Positions 45,131 to 54,125 of a stretch of DNA of 64,000 nucleotides are shown here, piece by piece. The DNA comes from Mesorhizobium sp. ORS 3359 (GTDB lineage: Bacteria; Pseudomonadota; Alphaproteobacteria; Rhizobiales; Rhizobiaceae), in the NCBI GenBank assembly GCA_000824845.1, contig CCNC01000074.1, positions 104,995-168,994 on the forward strand, read 5' to 3'. Every line of letters begins with the position of its first letter. Position 1 is the stretch's first letter. The position numbers and the translations under genes were made by a program. The notes beneath the pieces are model-generated. The model had not been told where the DNA came from, ran no database searches, and saw only the letters and a program-made list of their open reading frames with translations.

Positions 45131-45415
45131 CTATTTGCCGCCGTTCAGCCTTTCGCGCAACTCCTTGCCGGTCTTGAAGAACGGCACCCACTTTTCCTCG
45201 ACCTCGACGGACTCGCCGGTGCGCGGGTTGCGGCCGGTGCGGGCGGGACGGTTTTTCACCGAAAAGGCACCGAAACCGCGCAACTCGACCCGGTTGCCCT
45301 CGGCGAGCGCGTCGGTGATTTCGTCAAAGATCGCACCGACGATGTTTTCGACGTCGCGCAGGAAAAGGTGCGGGTTGCGTGCAGCAATGATCTGCACAAG
45401 CTCGGATTTGATCAT
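45131..45415 (-). CDS. ihfB: Integration host factor subunit beta
   Basis: A 94-residue DNA-bending protein of the HU/IHF fold: [16 protein letters not shown], then [20 protein letters not shown] and [10 protein letters not shown] with the intercalating Pro. It pairs with IhfA to bend DNA at promoters, including sigma-54 promoters, and recombination sites. Length and sequence are normal for alphaproteobacteria. It follows sppA on the same strand with a 78-base gap. Confidence 0.95.
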   Translation of the reverse strand: MIKSELVQIIAARNPHLFLRDVENIVGAIFDEITDALAEGNRVELRGFGAFSVKNRPARTGRNPRTGESVEVEEKWVPFFKTGKELRERLNGGK

Positions 45416-45493
45416 GGAACGTTCCCCGTAAAACCACTGCAGACGATTATCAGGATGATTTTTATTGCTTTTTTGGCTCGCGCCAACGGCATG

Positions 45494-46450
45494 TCAAGGG
45501 TGCCAGACCGAAACGAGACCGTCAAGAAACAAGCGATCGGCGCCGAGCTCGTGAATGATATCGCCGCCGGCATCCGGCAGGCCAAGCGCCTTGGCGGCCA
45601 GTTTTGCCATCGACTGCGAGAACAGGAAGCCGCCACGTCTGTCCTTGTCCTTCCACTCGACGACCTTGAGCTTGGCATCCACGCCCTTTGTCGCCAGCCA
45701 GTCGATCGCCTCCTGCTCGCCGCCGACGGCGTCGACCAGATGATTGGCCAAGGCCTGCCGGCCGGTGAAGATCGAACCGTCGGCCAGCGCCAGCGCCTGC
45801 TCATGCGTCATCTTGCGGCGTTCTGCGACGATGCCGACGAACCAGTCGTAACTGTCGAGGATCAGCTTGCGCACCATGGCGCGCTCATCGTCATTGGTCG
45901 GCTTGAAGGGCGAGGGCGAGGCCTTGAGCGGCGAGGATTTCACTTCCTCCAGCTTGATGCCGAGCTTGTCCATGAGACCGCTGACGTCAGGATATTGGAT
46001 CAGCACCCCGATCGAGCCGACGATCGAGGTCTTGCGGGCAACGATATGGTCGGCTGCACTTGCGATCATATAGCCGGCCGATGCCGCCAGCGTGCCGACC
46101 TCGGCCACCACGGGCTTGTCGCCGGCAAGCTTGCGCACGGCTTCGAATGTCGACTCGCCGCCGACCGTGGTGCCTCCGGGCGAATCGATCGACAAGATGA
46201 CGCCCTTCACCTCCGGCGACTTGCGGATCGCTTCCAGCCTTTTGAGCAGTTCCTCGTCCTCGGTGATGGTGCCTTCGATCTTCACCTTGGCGATATGGGG
46301 GACCGCCTGGCCGGTAAAATTGTCGTCGTAGACCCATGCCGAGAAGGCGATCACCGCTGCCGCCAGAATCACAAAAGCGGCCACGCGCCAGAAAGTCAGC
46401 TTGCGGCGCAAGCGGCGGCGGTCGATCAGGTCGTCGGCTCTCATTGCCAT
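45494..46450 (-). CDS. sppA: Signal peptide peptidase SppA
   Basis: A 318-residue membrane-anchored serine protease of the short, one-domain type. One membrane segment (FWRVAAFVILAAAVIAFSAW) precedes the protease domain with VKGVILSIDSPGGTTVGG, nucleophile Ser in GTLAASAGYMIAS and general-base Lys in VARKTSIVGSIGV. It degrades cleaved signal peptides. I use ATG 46450, six bases after GAGG. Longer starts at 46462 and 46480 (TTG) have poorer sites. It is followed by ihfB, the usual rhizobial order. Confidence 0.9.
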   Translation of the reverse strand: MAMRADDLIDRRRLRRKLTFWRVAAFVILAAAVIAFSAWVYDDNFTGQAVPHIAKVKIEGTITEDEELLKRLEAIRKSPEVKGVILSIDSPGGTTVGGESTFEAVRKLAGDKPVVAEVGTLAASAGYMIASAADHIVARKTSIVGSIGVLIQYPDVSGLMDKLGIKLEEVKSSPLKASPSPFKPTNDDERAMVRKLILDSYDWFVGIVAERRKMTHEQALALADGSIFTGRQALANHLVDAVGGEQEAIDWLATKGVDAKLKVVEWKDKDRRGGFLFSQSMAKLAAKALGLPDAGGDIIHELGADRLFLDGLVSVWHP

Positions 46451-46744
46451 CGTCAGCCTCATGGGTCGGTGGGAAAGCAAGCTTTTAAAGCAAGCCTCGG
46501 CACAGGGCTACCGTTTCCTGGACGCCGGCTTCGAGCTCGGCGTTGATGGCGACCTCACGAAAAATTAACCCAGTCTCCTTCTGTATCTGCTATGAAGTGC
46601 GGGCCGTCTCGCCGAACTCCTCCCGATTTTGTGGGCGGCAGCCGTCACATTTTTGCAGTTTTCGTCCCCTTGTGCTTGCGTGTAGGTGCCGGCATACCAC
46701 CTATAGGCGGATGTTTGGGCGGACAAAGGTCCATTAGAAAAGTC

Positions 46745-47458
46745 ATGTTGGCGCGATCTGACGAAACGAGCGATGCCGCTGCGGCACCGGCTCCCGCGAT
46801 CCAAGACGGCACGCGCGGCGAGGCGTTCAACCGCGCGCAACGGCACTCGCGCCGCGTGCGCGTGCTGAAATTCGCGGTGCCGCTCCTCGCGGTCGCCATT
46901 GCGATCGCCTTTCCAGTCTATTCCTACCTCAAAGCGCCAATCTCCATTTCCGTGCAGGCCGACGGCACGGCGTTTTCGAACGGCAAGCTGGTGATGGCCA
47001 ATCCGAAGCTCAACGGCTTCACCAAGCAGAAGCTGCCCTATTCGCTGACGGCGACCAGGGCGACGCAGGATGTCGGCCAGCAGGCCGTGATAGACCTCGA
47101 AGGCATCAACGCCAAACTGCCCGTCGCCACCGACAATATCGTGTCAGTCGATGCCGAGCACGGCATCTACAATCGCGACGCCAATACGATGGACCTCACC
47201 AGCGACGTCAGCGTGACGACGACGGACGGCCTCGCGGCGAAATTCAAATCGATCTTCCTAGACATGGGCAAAGGCTCTATGAAGACGAGCAATCCGGTCG
47301 ACGTCAGCCGCGGCGGGTCGCGCATCACGGCGGACTCGATGTCGGTCGAGGACAATGGCAGGCTCGTGGTCTTCGAGAACCGGGTTCGCGTCAACATCGA
47401 TCCGACTGCGCTGAAGGCGGCAGGGGTAAACAGTGGAGAACAGAATGCGTCGCAGTAA
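46745..47458 (+). CDS. lptC: LPS export protein LptC
   Basis: A 237-residue protein with one N-terminal membrane segment (VLKFAVPLLAVAIAIAFPVYS) and a periplasmic beta-jellyroll domain (ANPKLNGFTKQKLPYSLTA, LTSDVSVTTTDGL). LptC receives LPS from LptBFG and passes it to LptA. I start at ATG 46745; the frame is open back to 46592 but the extra sequence is not LptC-like. It begins the lptC-lptA-lptB-rpoN block and overlaps lptA by 14 bases. Confidence 0.87.
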   Translation: MLARSDETSDAAAAPAPAIQDGTRGEAFNRAQRHSRRVRVLKFAVPLLAVAIAIAFPVYSYLKAPISISVQADGTAFSNGKLVMANPKLNGFTKQKLPYSLTATRATQDVGQQAVIDLEGINAKLPVATDNIVSVDAEHGIYNRDANTMDLTSDVSVTTTDGLAAKFKSIFLDMGKGSMKTSNPVDVSRGGSRITADSMSVEDNGRLVVFENRVRVNIDPTALKAAGVNSGEQNASQ

Positions 47459-48041
47459 ATCCGCGTGGGCTCTGGGCGCTGCCTCCGCATTGCTGTTTCT
47501 GGGGACGGCGCATTCCTTGGCGCAGTCGAGCGCGACCAGCCAGATGTCCGGGCTCAAGCTATCCGGCGACCAGCCGATCCAGATCGAAAGCGACAAGCTT
47601 GAGGTCCGCCAAGCCGAGAGCATGGCCATATTCAGCGGCAATGTCACCGTCAATCAGGGGCCGACGCTGCTCAAGGCCGGCAAGATGACGGTCTACTATG
47701 TCAAGGATCCCAATGCCGGCAAAAGCGCCGCGGCCGGCGCGTCGGCGATGACGGGCGCCGCCAACATCGACCACCTGGAGGTCGAGAACAAGGTCTACGT
47801 CAAATCGAACGACCAGGTCGCCACCGGCGACAGCGGCACGTTCGACATGAAGACGCAGGTGCTGGTGCTCAAAGGCAAGGAAGTGGTGTTGTCGCAGGGC
47901 GACAATGTGCTCAAGGGCTGCAAGCTCACCGTGCAGATGAAGAGCGGCCTCGCCAATGTCGACGGCTGCGGCGGCCGCGTGATGATGTCGTTCACGCCCC
48001 AGAAGCAGGGCGCGCAGCAACAGGGAGCGTCGGGCAACTAA
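47445..48041 (+). CDS. lptA: LPS transport periplasmic protein LptA (OstA family)
   Basis: A 198-residue secreted protein: signal peptide [20 protein letters not shown] and on to about residue 28, then the OstA domain ([38 protein letters not shown]). It forms the periplasmic bridge carrying LPS to the outer membrane. GGAG lies seven bases before ATG 47445, inside the end of lptC. Its stop overlaps the lptB start by one base (TAATG). Confidence 0.9.
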   Translation: MRRSKSAWALGAASALLFLGTAHSLAQSSATSQMSGLKLSGDQPIQIESDKLEVRQAESMAIFSGNVTVNQGPTLLKAGKMTVYYVKDPNAGKSAAAGASAMTGAANIDHLEVENKVYVKSNDQVATGDSGTFDMKTQVLVLKGKEVVLSQGDNVLKGCKLTVQMKSGLANVDGCGGRVMMSFTPQKQGAQQQGASGN

Positions 48042-48859
48042 TGGCCGGCGTATCCTCGCTGCTTGCCCGTCTTCCGGGACGGGCGGCTGCAAAGCCGGCT
48101 GCCCCCGCGACGGTCGGCACCGACAAGGCGAAGTTCAAGGGCACCCTGATCGCCAAGGGCCTGACCAAAAGCTACAAGGGCCGTAAGGTGGTGAGTGGGG
48201 TGACGCTCGGCGTGCGCGCCGGCGAGGCCGTCGGCCTGCTTGGCCCCAACGGCGCCGGCAAGACCACGTGTTTCTACATGGTCACCGGCCTTGTTCCCGT
48301 CGATGAGGGCTCGATCGAGATCGACGGCTTCGATGTCACGTCGATGCCGATGTACCGGCGCGCCCGCCTTGGTATCGGCTATCTGCCGCAGGAAGCGTCG
48401 ATCTTCCGCGGGCTGAACGTCGAGCAGAATATCCGCGCCGTGCTGGAAGTGGTCGAAAAAGATCGCAAGGTGCGCGAACGCAACCTCGACGAGCTGCTCG
48501 AGGAATTCCACATCAGCCATCTGCGCAAGGCACCCTCGATGTCGCTGTCGGGCGGCGAACGGCGTCGCCTTGAAATCGCGCGGGCCCTGGCGACGCGGCC
48601 TGCCTATATGCTGCTCGACGAGCCCTTTGCCGGCATCGACCCGATTGCCGTCGCCGACATCCAGCAGCTCGTCCGTCACCTCACGGCGCGCGGTATCGGC
48701 GTCTTGATCACCGACCACAATGTGCGCGAGACGCTCGGTCTGATCGATCGCGCCTATATCATCCATGCCGGCCAGGTGCTGACGCATGGCCGGGCCGACG
48801 AAATCGTCGCCAACGCCGATGTGCGGCGTCTCTATCTCGGCGAGGGTTTCACGCTCTGA
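48041..48859 (+). CDS. lptB: LPS export ABC ATPase LptB
   Basis: A 272-residue ABC ATPase with Walker [11 protein letters not shown]-loop YLPQEASIF, signature LSGGERRR, Walker B YMLLDEP and switch His in ITDHNVRE. It powers LPS extraction from the inner membrane with LptFG, which are not in the window. About 30 Ala/Pro-rich residues precede the ABC domain, a usual rhizobial extension. It is immediately followed by rpoN. Confidence 0.95.
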   Translation: MAGVSSLLARLPGRAAAKPAAPATVGTDKAKFKGTLIAKGLTKSYKGRKVVSGVTLGVRAGEAVGLLGPNGAGKTTCFYMVTGLVPVDEGSIEIDGFDVTSMPMYRRARLGIGYLPQEASIFRGLNVEQNIRAVLEVVEKDRKVRERNLDELLEEFHISHLRKAPSMSLSGGERRRLEIARALATRPAYMLLDEPFAGIDPIAVADIQQLVRHLTARGIGVLITDHNVRETLGLIDRAYIIHAGQVLTHGRADEIVANADVRRLYLGEGFTL

Positions 48860-49048
48860 GCGTAAAATACCTTTCTCCAGAGTGAATTTGAGCGAAATTC
48901 GACTGGTTTGTCGCGATTTTTCGGCCCAATAACGCTCCGGTAAGCCGATCCTGCTAGCGTTTTCCTTGACAAGCAAAAGCCGGGCCAGTTTCTATGCCCG
49001 ACCGGAAAGCAAGAGTGCGACGCGTAGACGAGGCGTTTGAATCCCACC

Positions 49049-50575
49049 ATGGCGCTGGCAGCCAAACTGCAGCTCAGACAATCCCAGTCGCTGGTGATGA
49101 CGCCGCAGCTGATGCAGTCGATCCGGCTGCTGCAGCTCACCCATGTCGAGCTCGAACGCTTCATCGACGAGGAGATCGAGCGCAACCCTCTCCTGGAGCG
49201 CGCCGAACCGCAGGACGACGCCGCCAGCGACCAGGCCCAGAAAAGCGAGGCCGCGCCGGAGCGGGATAGCGCGGGCGACTGGTTCGAGGGCGAGACGGAG
49301 TGGAGCGCGGAAGCGATCTCGCAAAAGCTCGACTCTTCCCTGGAGAACCTGTTTCCCGACGATCCCGGCACAAGCGAACGGCTGGGGCCGGATCTCACGG
49401 CGCAGTGGAAGTCGGCAGCGGGCAGCGCCGGCACGGCCTCATCCGAGGGGTTCGACGTCGGCGACATGGCAGCGGCCGCGGTCACATTGCGCGAACATGT
49501 CGGCGAGCAGATCGCGCTTGCTTTGCTGAGCCCCGGCGACCGTCTCATCGCGGGCGAGCTTGCCGACGGGCTCGACGAGGCCGGTTATCTGCGCACCGAC
49601 CTGGTGGAGATCGCGGTCCGGCTCGGCACCGATGAAGCAGCGGCGGCGCGGGTGCTCGGCGTCTGCCAGAGCTTCGAGCCGGCAGGGCTCTTCGCGCGCG
49701 ACCTTGCCGAGTGCCTGTCGCTGCAGCTTCAGGCGCGCGACAGGCTCGATCCGGCAATGAAAGCGCTGGTCGCCAATCTCGAGCTCCTGGCGCGGCGCGA
49801 TTTCCAGACGCTGAAGCGCATCTGCGGCGTCGACGAGGAGGACCTCCTCGACATGCTGGCCGAGATCCGCGCGCTCGATCCGCGCCCCGGGCTGGCCTTT
49901 TCGGGCGGCGCCAGCGACGCGATCGTCGCCGATGTCGAGGTCCGCGCGGCCAATGACGGCAGCTGGGCCGTGGAGCTCAATGCCGACACGCTGCCGCGCG
50001 TGCTGGTGGACAATGTCTACTTCGCCCGTGTCTCGAGCCACGCCAAGGACCAGGCGGAAAAGGATTTTCTCGCCGAATGCCTGCAGAACGCCAACTGGCT
50101 GACGCGCAGCCTCGACCAGCGTGCCAAGACCATTCTCAAGGTGGCGTCGGAAATCGTGCGGCAGCAGGACGCCTTTCTCGTCCATGGCGTGCGCCACCTC
50201 AAGCCGCTCAACCTGCGCACGGTGGCCGACGCCATCGGCATGCATGAATCGACAGTCAGCCGCGTCACCGCCAACAAATACATGCTGACGCCGCGCGGGG
50301 TTTTCGAGCTGCGCTATTTCTTCACAGCGTCGATCGCCTCGGCCGAAGGCGGCGAAGCGCACTCTTCCGAGGCCGTGCGCGACCGCATCAAGCAGATGAT
50401 CGACGAGGAAAAGCCCGCCGACGTGCTTTCCGACGACGCCATCGTCGACATGCTCAAGGAAAGCGGTGTCGATATCGCGCGCCGCACCGTTGCGAAATAT
50501 CGCGAAGGCATGAATATCCCATCGTCTGTGCAAAGACGGCGGGAGAAGCGGGCGCTCGCGAACGCCGGCCGCTAG
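49049..50575 (+). CDS. rpoN: RNA polymerase sigma-54 factor
   Basis: A 508-residue sigma-54. Region I is Gln/Leu-rich (KLQLRQSQSLVMTPQLMQSI), region II acidic (about 50-120), then the core-binding domain, the helix-turn-helix (NLRTVADAIGMHESTVSRVT) and the RpoN box ARRTVAKYRE near the end. It directs transcription of nitrogen-regulated and other -24/-12 promoters with enhancer-binding activators. ATG 49049 fits known rhizobial starts; TTG 49037 is closer to GAGG and remains possible. Confidence 0.95.
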   Translation: MALAAKLQLRQSQSLVMTPQLMQSIRLLQLTHVELERFIDEEIERNPLLERAEPQDDAASDQAQKSEAAPERDSAGDWFEGETEWSAEAISQKLDSSLENLFPDDPGTSERLGPDLTAQWKSAAGSAGTASSEGFDVGDMAAAAVTLREHVGEQIALALLSPGDRLIAGELADGLDEAGYLRTDLVEIAVRLGTDEAAAARVLGVCQSFEPAGLFARDLAECLSLQLQARDRLDPAMKALVANLELLARRDFQTLKRICGVDEEDLLDMLAEIRALDPRPGLAFSGGASDAIVADVEVRAANDGSWAVELNADTLPRVLVDNVYFARVSSHAKDQAEKDFLAECLQNANWLTRSLDQRAKTILKVASEIVRQQDAFLVHGVRHLKPLNLRTVADAIGMHESTVSRVTANKYMLTPRGVFELRYFFTASIASAEGGEAHSSEAVRDRIKQMIDEEKPADVLSDDAIVDMLKESGVDIARRTVAKYREGMNIPSSVQRRREKRALANAGR

Positions 50576-50880
50576 GCCTGCCCCGAATCCCCGGCGAGCC
50601 TTGGTCGGTGCCAGACGGGCTGATTTCCCACAATTCCCAAGCTTGATTGACAAGCCGCAATGAAGTGTCTAGAAGCCCGCCCGCATGAGCAGGGCGGTAA
50701 TGCCCGCTTGCGAATGGGTCCGTCAGACAAGGCCATGGACGGCCAAGAAGGCGACTTGTGATCAACCGGAAAGTTCGGGTCTAAAATCGGCGCGCATGCC
50801 GCTGCGAAGCTTGTGCGCGCGCCCCACGGGTATAAACTCGGGACTAGTTTGAAGCCTGGGCAAGGAAGGTCAGTTTTCAG
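50576..50880. other. Intergenic region between rpoN and hpf
   Basis: These 305 bases hold no gene that I can support. A short stem GGGC/GCCC occurs at about 50692-50705. I looked for a -24/-12 sigma-54 promoter (TGGCAC, five bases, TTGC) and did not see one. Confidence 0.45.
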
Positions 50881-51468
50881 ATGAATCTACGCATTTCGGG
50901 AAAACACATGGACATCGGCGATGCGTTCCGCACACGCATCAACGACCGGGTCGGCGAGGCGATCGAGAAATATTTCGATCGGGGTTTTTCAGGACATGTC
51001 ACGGTCATCAAATCGGGGTCGCGTTTCTCCGCCGACTGCATGGTCCGGCTTGATTCCGGCGCTTCCTTGCAGGCGACCGGCGACGCCCAGGACCCGACGC
51101 TTGCCTTCGAGGCGGCGGCCGATCGCCTGGAAACACGGCTTCGCCGCTACAAGCGCCGGCTGAAATCGCGCAATACGGGCAACGGCAATGGCGAAGAGCC
51201 GACCGACATCGCCTACACGGTGATGGCTCCCCTCACAGATGATGAGGAAGACATTCCGGAGGACTTCGCTCCGGCCATCGTCGCCGAATCAAGCATGACG
51301 CTACGGACCATGTCGGTGGCGTCGGCTGTCATCGAGCTCGACAACAGCGACAGCCCGGTATTCCTGTTCCGCAATGCCGGGACCGACCATCTCAACATCG
51401 TCTACCGCCGGCCGGATGGCAATATCGGCTGGATCGATCCGTCGACGACCAAAGTCGCACAAGCATAA
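50881..51468 (+). CDS. hpf: Ribosome hibernation-promoting factor, long form
   Basis: A 195-residue long-form HPF. The N-terminal S30AE domain (MNLRISGKHMDIGDAFRTRI, DPTLAFEAAADRLETRLRRY) binds the 30S decoding centre. The C-terminal domain (about 135-190, SSMTLRTMSVASAVIELDNS, and FRNAGTDHLNIVYRRPDGN) dimerises ribosomes into 100S particles. It inactivates ribosomes in stationary phase. It sits between rpoN and ptsN as in most proteobacteria. Confidence 0.93.
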   Translation: MNLRISGKHMDIGDAFRTRINDRVGEAIEKYFDRGFSGHVTVIKSGSRFSADCMVRLDSGASLQATGDAQDPTLAFEAAADRLETRLRRYKRRLKSRNTGNGNGEEPTDIAYTVMAPLTDDEEDIPEDFAPAIVAESSMTLRTMSVASAVIELDNSDSPVFLFRNAGTDHLNIVYRRPDGNIGWIDPSTTKVAQA

Positions 51469-51529
51469 AAAGCCGGCCGCGCGAGGGGGCGACGACTGGC
51501 GCGGCAGGCGAGCAAGGGATTTTTCAAGC

Positions 51530-51994
51530 ATGGATCTCAGCGATCTCATCAGCGTCCCGGCGATCATGCCGGCGTTGAAGGCGAATTCCAAAAAGCAGCT
51601 TCTGCAATTGCTGTCGGAGAGGGCGGCGGCGATTTCGGGAATCCCGGAACGGGAGGTGTTCGACACCATCCTGCAGCGCGAGCGGCTGGGATCGACCGGC
51701 GTCGGCAATGGCATCGCCATTCCGCACGGCAAGCTCGCCGGCGTGAAGCGGATCGCCGGCGTCTTCGCGCGGCTGGAAACGCCGGTCGATTTCGAGGCAT
51801 TGGACGACCAGCCGGTCGACCTCGTCTTTCTGCTGCTGGCGCCCGAAGGCGCCGGCGCCGACCATCTCAAGGCGCTGTCGCGCATCGCGCGCGTGCTGCG
51901 CGATGCCGACACGGTGGCCAAGATCAGGGGCACGCGCGACGCAGTGGCGATCCACGCCCTGCTGTCCGACACGCAGGCTTCGCACGCGGCCTGA
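51530..51994 (+). CDS. ptsN: PTS IIA-like nitrogen regulatory protein PtsN (EIIA-Ntr)
   Basis: A 154-residue EIIA-Ntr domain with phosphorylated His66 in GIAIPHGK and the usual start MDLSDLISVPAIMPALKA. It receives phosphate from the nitrogen PTS and signals to potassium and nitrogen systems. AAGGGA precedes ATG 51530. The frame extends upstream without family sequence. A strong terminator follows. Confidence 0.94.
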   Translation: MDLSDLISVPAIMPALKANSKKQLLQLLSERAAAISGIPEREVFDTILQRERLGSTGVGNGIAIPHGKLAGVKRIAGVFARLETPVDFEALDDQPVDLVFLLLAPEGAGADHLKALSRIARVLRDADTVAKIRGTRDAVAIHALLSDTQASHAA

Positions 51995-52033
51995 AGTTTG
52001 GGATAGATCTAGTTTTGGGATTAAGCCCTAGAG

Positions 52034-52055
52034 GGGCCGCCGAGAGCGGCCCTTT
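52034..52055 (+). terminator. Rho-independent terminator after ptsN
   Basis: GGGCCGC and GCGGCCC form a perfect 7-base stem around CGAGA, followed by TTT and C-rich sequence. It lies 40 bases after the ptsN stop and before the convergent DUF1150 gene, and closes the lpt-rpoN-hpf-ptsN block. Confidence 0.8.
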
Positions 52056-52080
52056 CCATTTCGGACTGCCAGCAATCGCC

Positions 52081-52338
52081 TTAGTGGATGGCGACAGTGG
52101 TCAGGTCGTTCTCCAACGCACCCGCCAGCGCCCGGTCACGGGCATCGGAAAGCAGGATCGGCTGGCCGTTGGCGGCAAACAGCGCCCACAACTCCAGGCC
52201 GGGTGCGATTTCGCCGAGGCCCGGGAAGCGGCCGCGCAGTTCGTCGCTCGACACTTTCCGCAGATAAGCGACAGAGCCTTCGCCGAGATGGGCGAGTTCG
52301 CCGCTGGTCATGGTGATCGTTTCGTCAGTTCTGGTCAT
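52081..52338 (-). CDS. DUF1150 protein
   Basis: An 85-residue acidic protein (SGELAHLGEGSVAYLRKVSS, LELWALFAANGQPILLSDAR) matching DUF1150. It follows hsp20 on the same strand after 63 bases, a standard rhizobial pairing that hints at a stress role, but no function is known. AAGGAGG seven bases upstream fixes ATG 52338; an open extension to 52392 is unlikely. Confidence 0.85.
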   Translation of the reverse strand: MTRTDETITMTSGELAHLGEGSVAYLRKVSSDELRGRFPGLGEIAPGLELWALFAANGQPILLSDARDRALAGALENDLTTVAIH

Positions 52339-52401
52339 TTCAAGCCTCCTTGGCGCGAGGACGCCAGGATTGGCCGCCTCGCATAGAGCCATCGGCGAAG
52401 G

Positions 52402-52827
52402 TCAGTCTTTCACCGATATGTTTATTTTCCGTACCAGCCGCTCGGCCTCCGGCCGATCGAGATCGATCGACAGCAGGCCGTTCTTCAGCTCGGCCGCTAT
52501 CACCCGCATGCCGTCGGCCAGCACGAAACAGCGCTGGAACTGGCGCGCGGCGATGCCGCGGTGGAGGAATTCGCGCTCGGTGTCGTCGGTCTGGCGACCG
52601 CGCACGATCAGCTGGTTTTCCTCCGTGGTGACATCGAGATCGCTCTCGGCGAAACCGGCAACGGCCAATGTGATGCGCAGCCTTTCGGCCTTGCCGTCAG
52701 CGGCGCTGAGGCGTTCGATGTTGTACGGCGGATAGCTGTCGCCGGTCTTCGCCAGACGCTCCAGCGTCTTTTCCATGGCGTCGAAGCCCAGAAGAAGCGG
52801 GCTGGAGAAGGGCGTCATTCGACTCAT
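52402..52827 (-). CDS. Small heat-shock protein Hsp20 (IbpA-like)
   Basis: A 141-residue alpha-crystallin-type chaperone: YPPYNIERLSAADGKAERLR begins the domain, with ITLAVAGFAESDLDV, the strand LIVRGRQ, HRGIAARQFQRCFVLADGM and LLSIDLDRP. The C-terminal I-x-I anchor is present as INISV. It binds unfolding proteins and prevents aggregation. ATG 52827 is preceded by AGAGGA, which lies inside a hairpin. The leader looks like a ROSE thermometer with an RpoH-type promoter upstream. Confidence 0.92.
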   Translation of the reverse strand: MSRMTPFSSPLLLGFDAMEKTLERLAKTGDSYPPYNIERLSAADGKAERLRITLAVAGFAESDLDVTTEENQLIVRGRQTDDTEREFLHRGIAARQFQRCFVLADGMRVIAAELKNGLLSIDLDRPEAERLVRKINISVKD

Positions 52828-52886
52828 TGTTACACTGTCCTCTGAAGAGCGACACAAACTGGAAAAACCCGGATGGCATTTTTCCC
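52828..52886 (-). promoter_or_regulatory. ROSE-like RNA thermometer in the hsp20 leader
   Basis: On the minus strand the leader forms hairpin 1 with arms GGAAAAA (52885-52879) and TTTTTCC (52867-52861). Hairpin 2 (52854-52836) pairs TGTC with GACA and CTCT with AGAG around a bulged G. Hairpin 2 buries the ribosome site AGAGGA (52843-52838) and contains TCGCT, which fits the ROSE signature U-Y-G-C-U with its bulged G. ROSE elements repress small heat-shock genes of rhizobia at low temperature. Folding was done by eye. Confidence 0.65.
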
Positions 52887-52896
52887 GATGGTCTTG

Positions 52897-52925
52897 ATAT
52901 GGTCCGCCGCGCGATCAAGTTCAAG
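52897..52925 (-). promoter_or_regulatory. Candidate RpoH-type promoter of hsp20
   Basis: On the minus strand CTTGAA (52925-52920) is followed after 16 bases by ACCATAT (52903-52897), close to the rhizobial heat-shock pattern. Transcription would start just before the ROSE-like leader, which supports both calls. Confidence 0.45.
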
Positions 52926-52982
52926 CCACTGAAATCAGGATGACGTTTCGTTGAACCGCCATCCTGTTTCAGCTTCTCGTTG

Positions 52983-53032
52983 GAGCATGATCTTGTCCGA
53001 AAACCGGTTCCCACTTTTTCGGGATCATGCTC
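52983..53032. repeat. Hairpin repeat, GAGCATGATC family (copy 2)
   Basis: Arms GAGCATGATC (52983-52992) and GATCATGCTC (53023-53032) match copy 1 at 30172-30212. The inner sequence CCGAAAACCGGTTCCCAC differs. It precedes the nucleoside hydrolase start by 40 bases. Confidence 0.75.
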
Positions 53033-53071
53033 GAAACCCCGCCCAAAAAGACTCCCCAAAAAGGAATTGAA

Positions 53072-54016
53072 ATGCCCCAGTCCAGAAAGATCATCATCGA
53101 CACGGATCCCGGCCAGGACGACGCCGTCGCCATATTGCTGGCGCTCGGCAGTTCCGAGCTGGAGATCGTCGGCATCACCGCAGTTGCCGGCAACGTGCCG
53201 CTGAAGCTGACCCAGAACAACGCCCGCAAGATCTGCGAATTGGCCGGCCGGCCCGACATCAAGGTCTATGCCGGCGCCATCCGCCCGCTGACGCGCGAGT
53301 TGGTCACCGCCGAGGAAGTGCATGGCAAGACGGGCCTCAATGGCCCGCAGCTGCCTGAGCCCACCATGCCGTTGCAGGAACAATACGCCGTCGATTTCAT
53401 CGTCGAGACGCTGATGCGCGAGGAAAGCGGGACGATCACGCTGTGCCCGCTCGGACCGCTCACCAACATCGCGCTGGCGCTGATCCGCGAGCCCAGGATC
53501 GCGCCCCGCATCAAGGAAATCGTCCTGATGGGCGGTGGCTTGTTCGAGGGCGGCAATGTCACCCCGGCCGCCGAATTCAACATCTATGTGGACCCGCAGG
53601 CCGCCGATCTGGTGTTCAAATCGGGCATCCCGATCGTGATGATGCCGCTCGACGTCACCCACAAGGCGCTGACCTCGTCAAAGCGCATACAGGCTTTCCG
53701 TCAGCTCGGCACCAAGGTCGGCACCGCGACCGCCGAGATGCTGGAGTTCTTCGAACGCTATGACGAGGAGAAATACGGCACCGATGGCGGGCCACTGCAC
53801 GATCCGTGCGTGATCGCCTATCTCCTGAAGCCGGAACTGTTCAAGGGTCGGCGCTGCAATGTCAGCGTGGAGACCGCGTCGGAGCTCACCATGGGCATGA
53901 CGGTGATCGACTGGTGGGGCGTCACCAAGCGGGAAAAGAACGCCACCGTCATTCGCGACATCGATCATGACGGCTTCTTCGCGCTGTTGGTGGAGCGGCT
54001 GAGGCGGCTGAACTGA
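53072..54016 (+). CDS. Inosine/uridine-preferring nucleoside hydrolase
   Basis: A 314-residue enzyme with the calcium-binding signature IIIDTDPGQDDAVAILLAL near the start, NVPLKLTQNNA, the substrate loop IVLMGGGLFEGGNVTPAAEF and a late HDPCVIAYLL with the conserved His-Asp. It hydrolyses ribonucleosides to base and ribose in salvage. ATG 53072 follows AAGGA by six bases. Ribokinase is encoded 3.6 kb away on the other strand. Confidence 0.92.
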   Translation: MPQSRKIIIDTDPGQDDAVAILLALGSSELEIVGITAVAGNVPLKLTQNNARKICELAGRPDIKVYAGAIRPLTRELVTAEEVHGKTGLNGPQLPEPTMPLQEQYAVDFIVETLMREESGTITLCPLGPLTNIALALIREPRIAPRIKEIVLMGGGLFEGGNVTPAAEFNIYVDPQAADLVFKSGIPIVMMPLDVTHKALTSSKRIQAFRQLGTKVGTATAEMLEFFERYDEEKYGTDGGPLHDPCVIAYLLKPELFKGRRCNVSVETASELTMGMTVIDWWGVTKREKNATVIRDIDHDGFFALLVERLRRLN

Positions 54017-54125
54017 CCTCTTGATATCAGCAAGCGCACGTCGTCACCCTGTTGAGCAATCGAAGGTGTCGACGCTGTGCTTGTGATGCTGCCGCTCAAT
54101 GGACAGCACCAACCTCTCGCGCCAC

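Noticed and set aside
50576..50880. Sigma-54 promoter of hpf/ptsN
   Set aside because: No TGGCAC-N5-TTGC match was found in the region.
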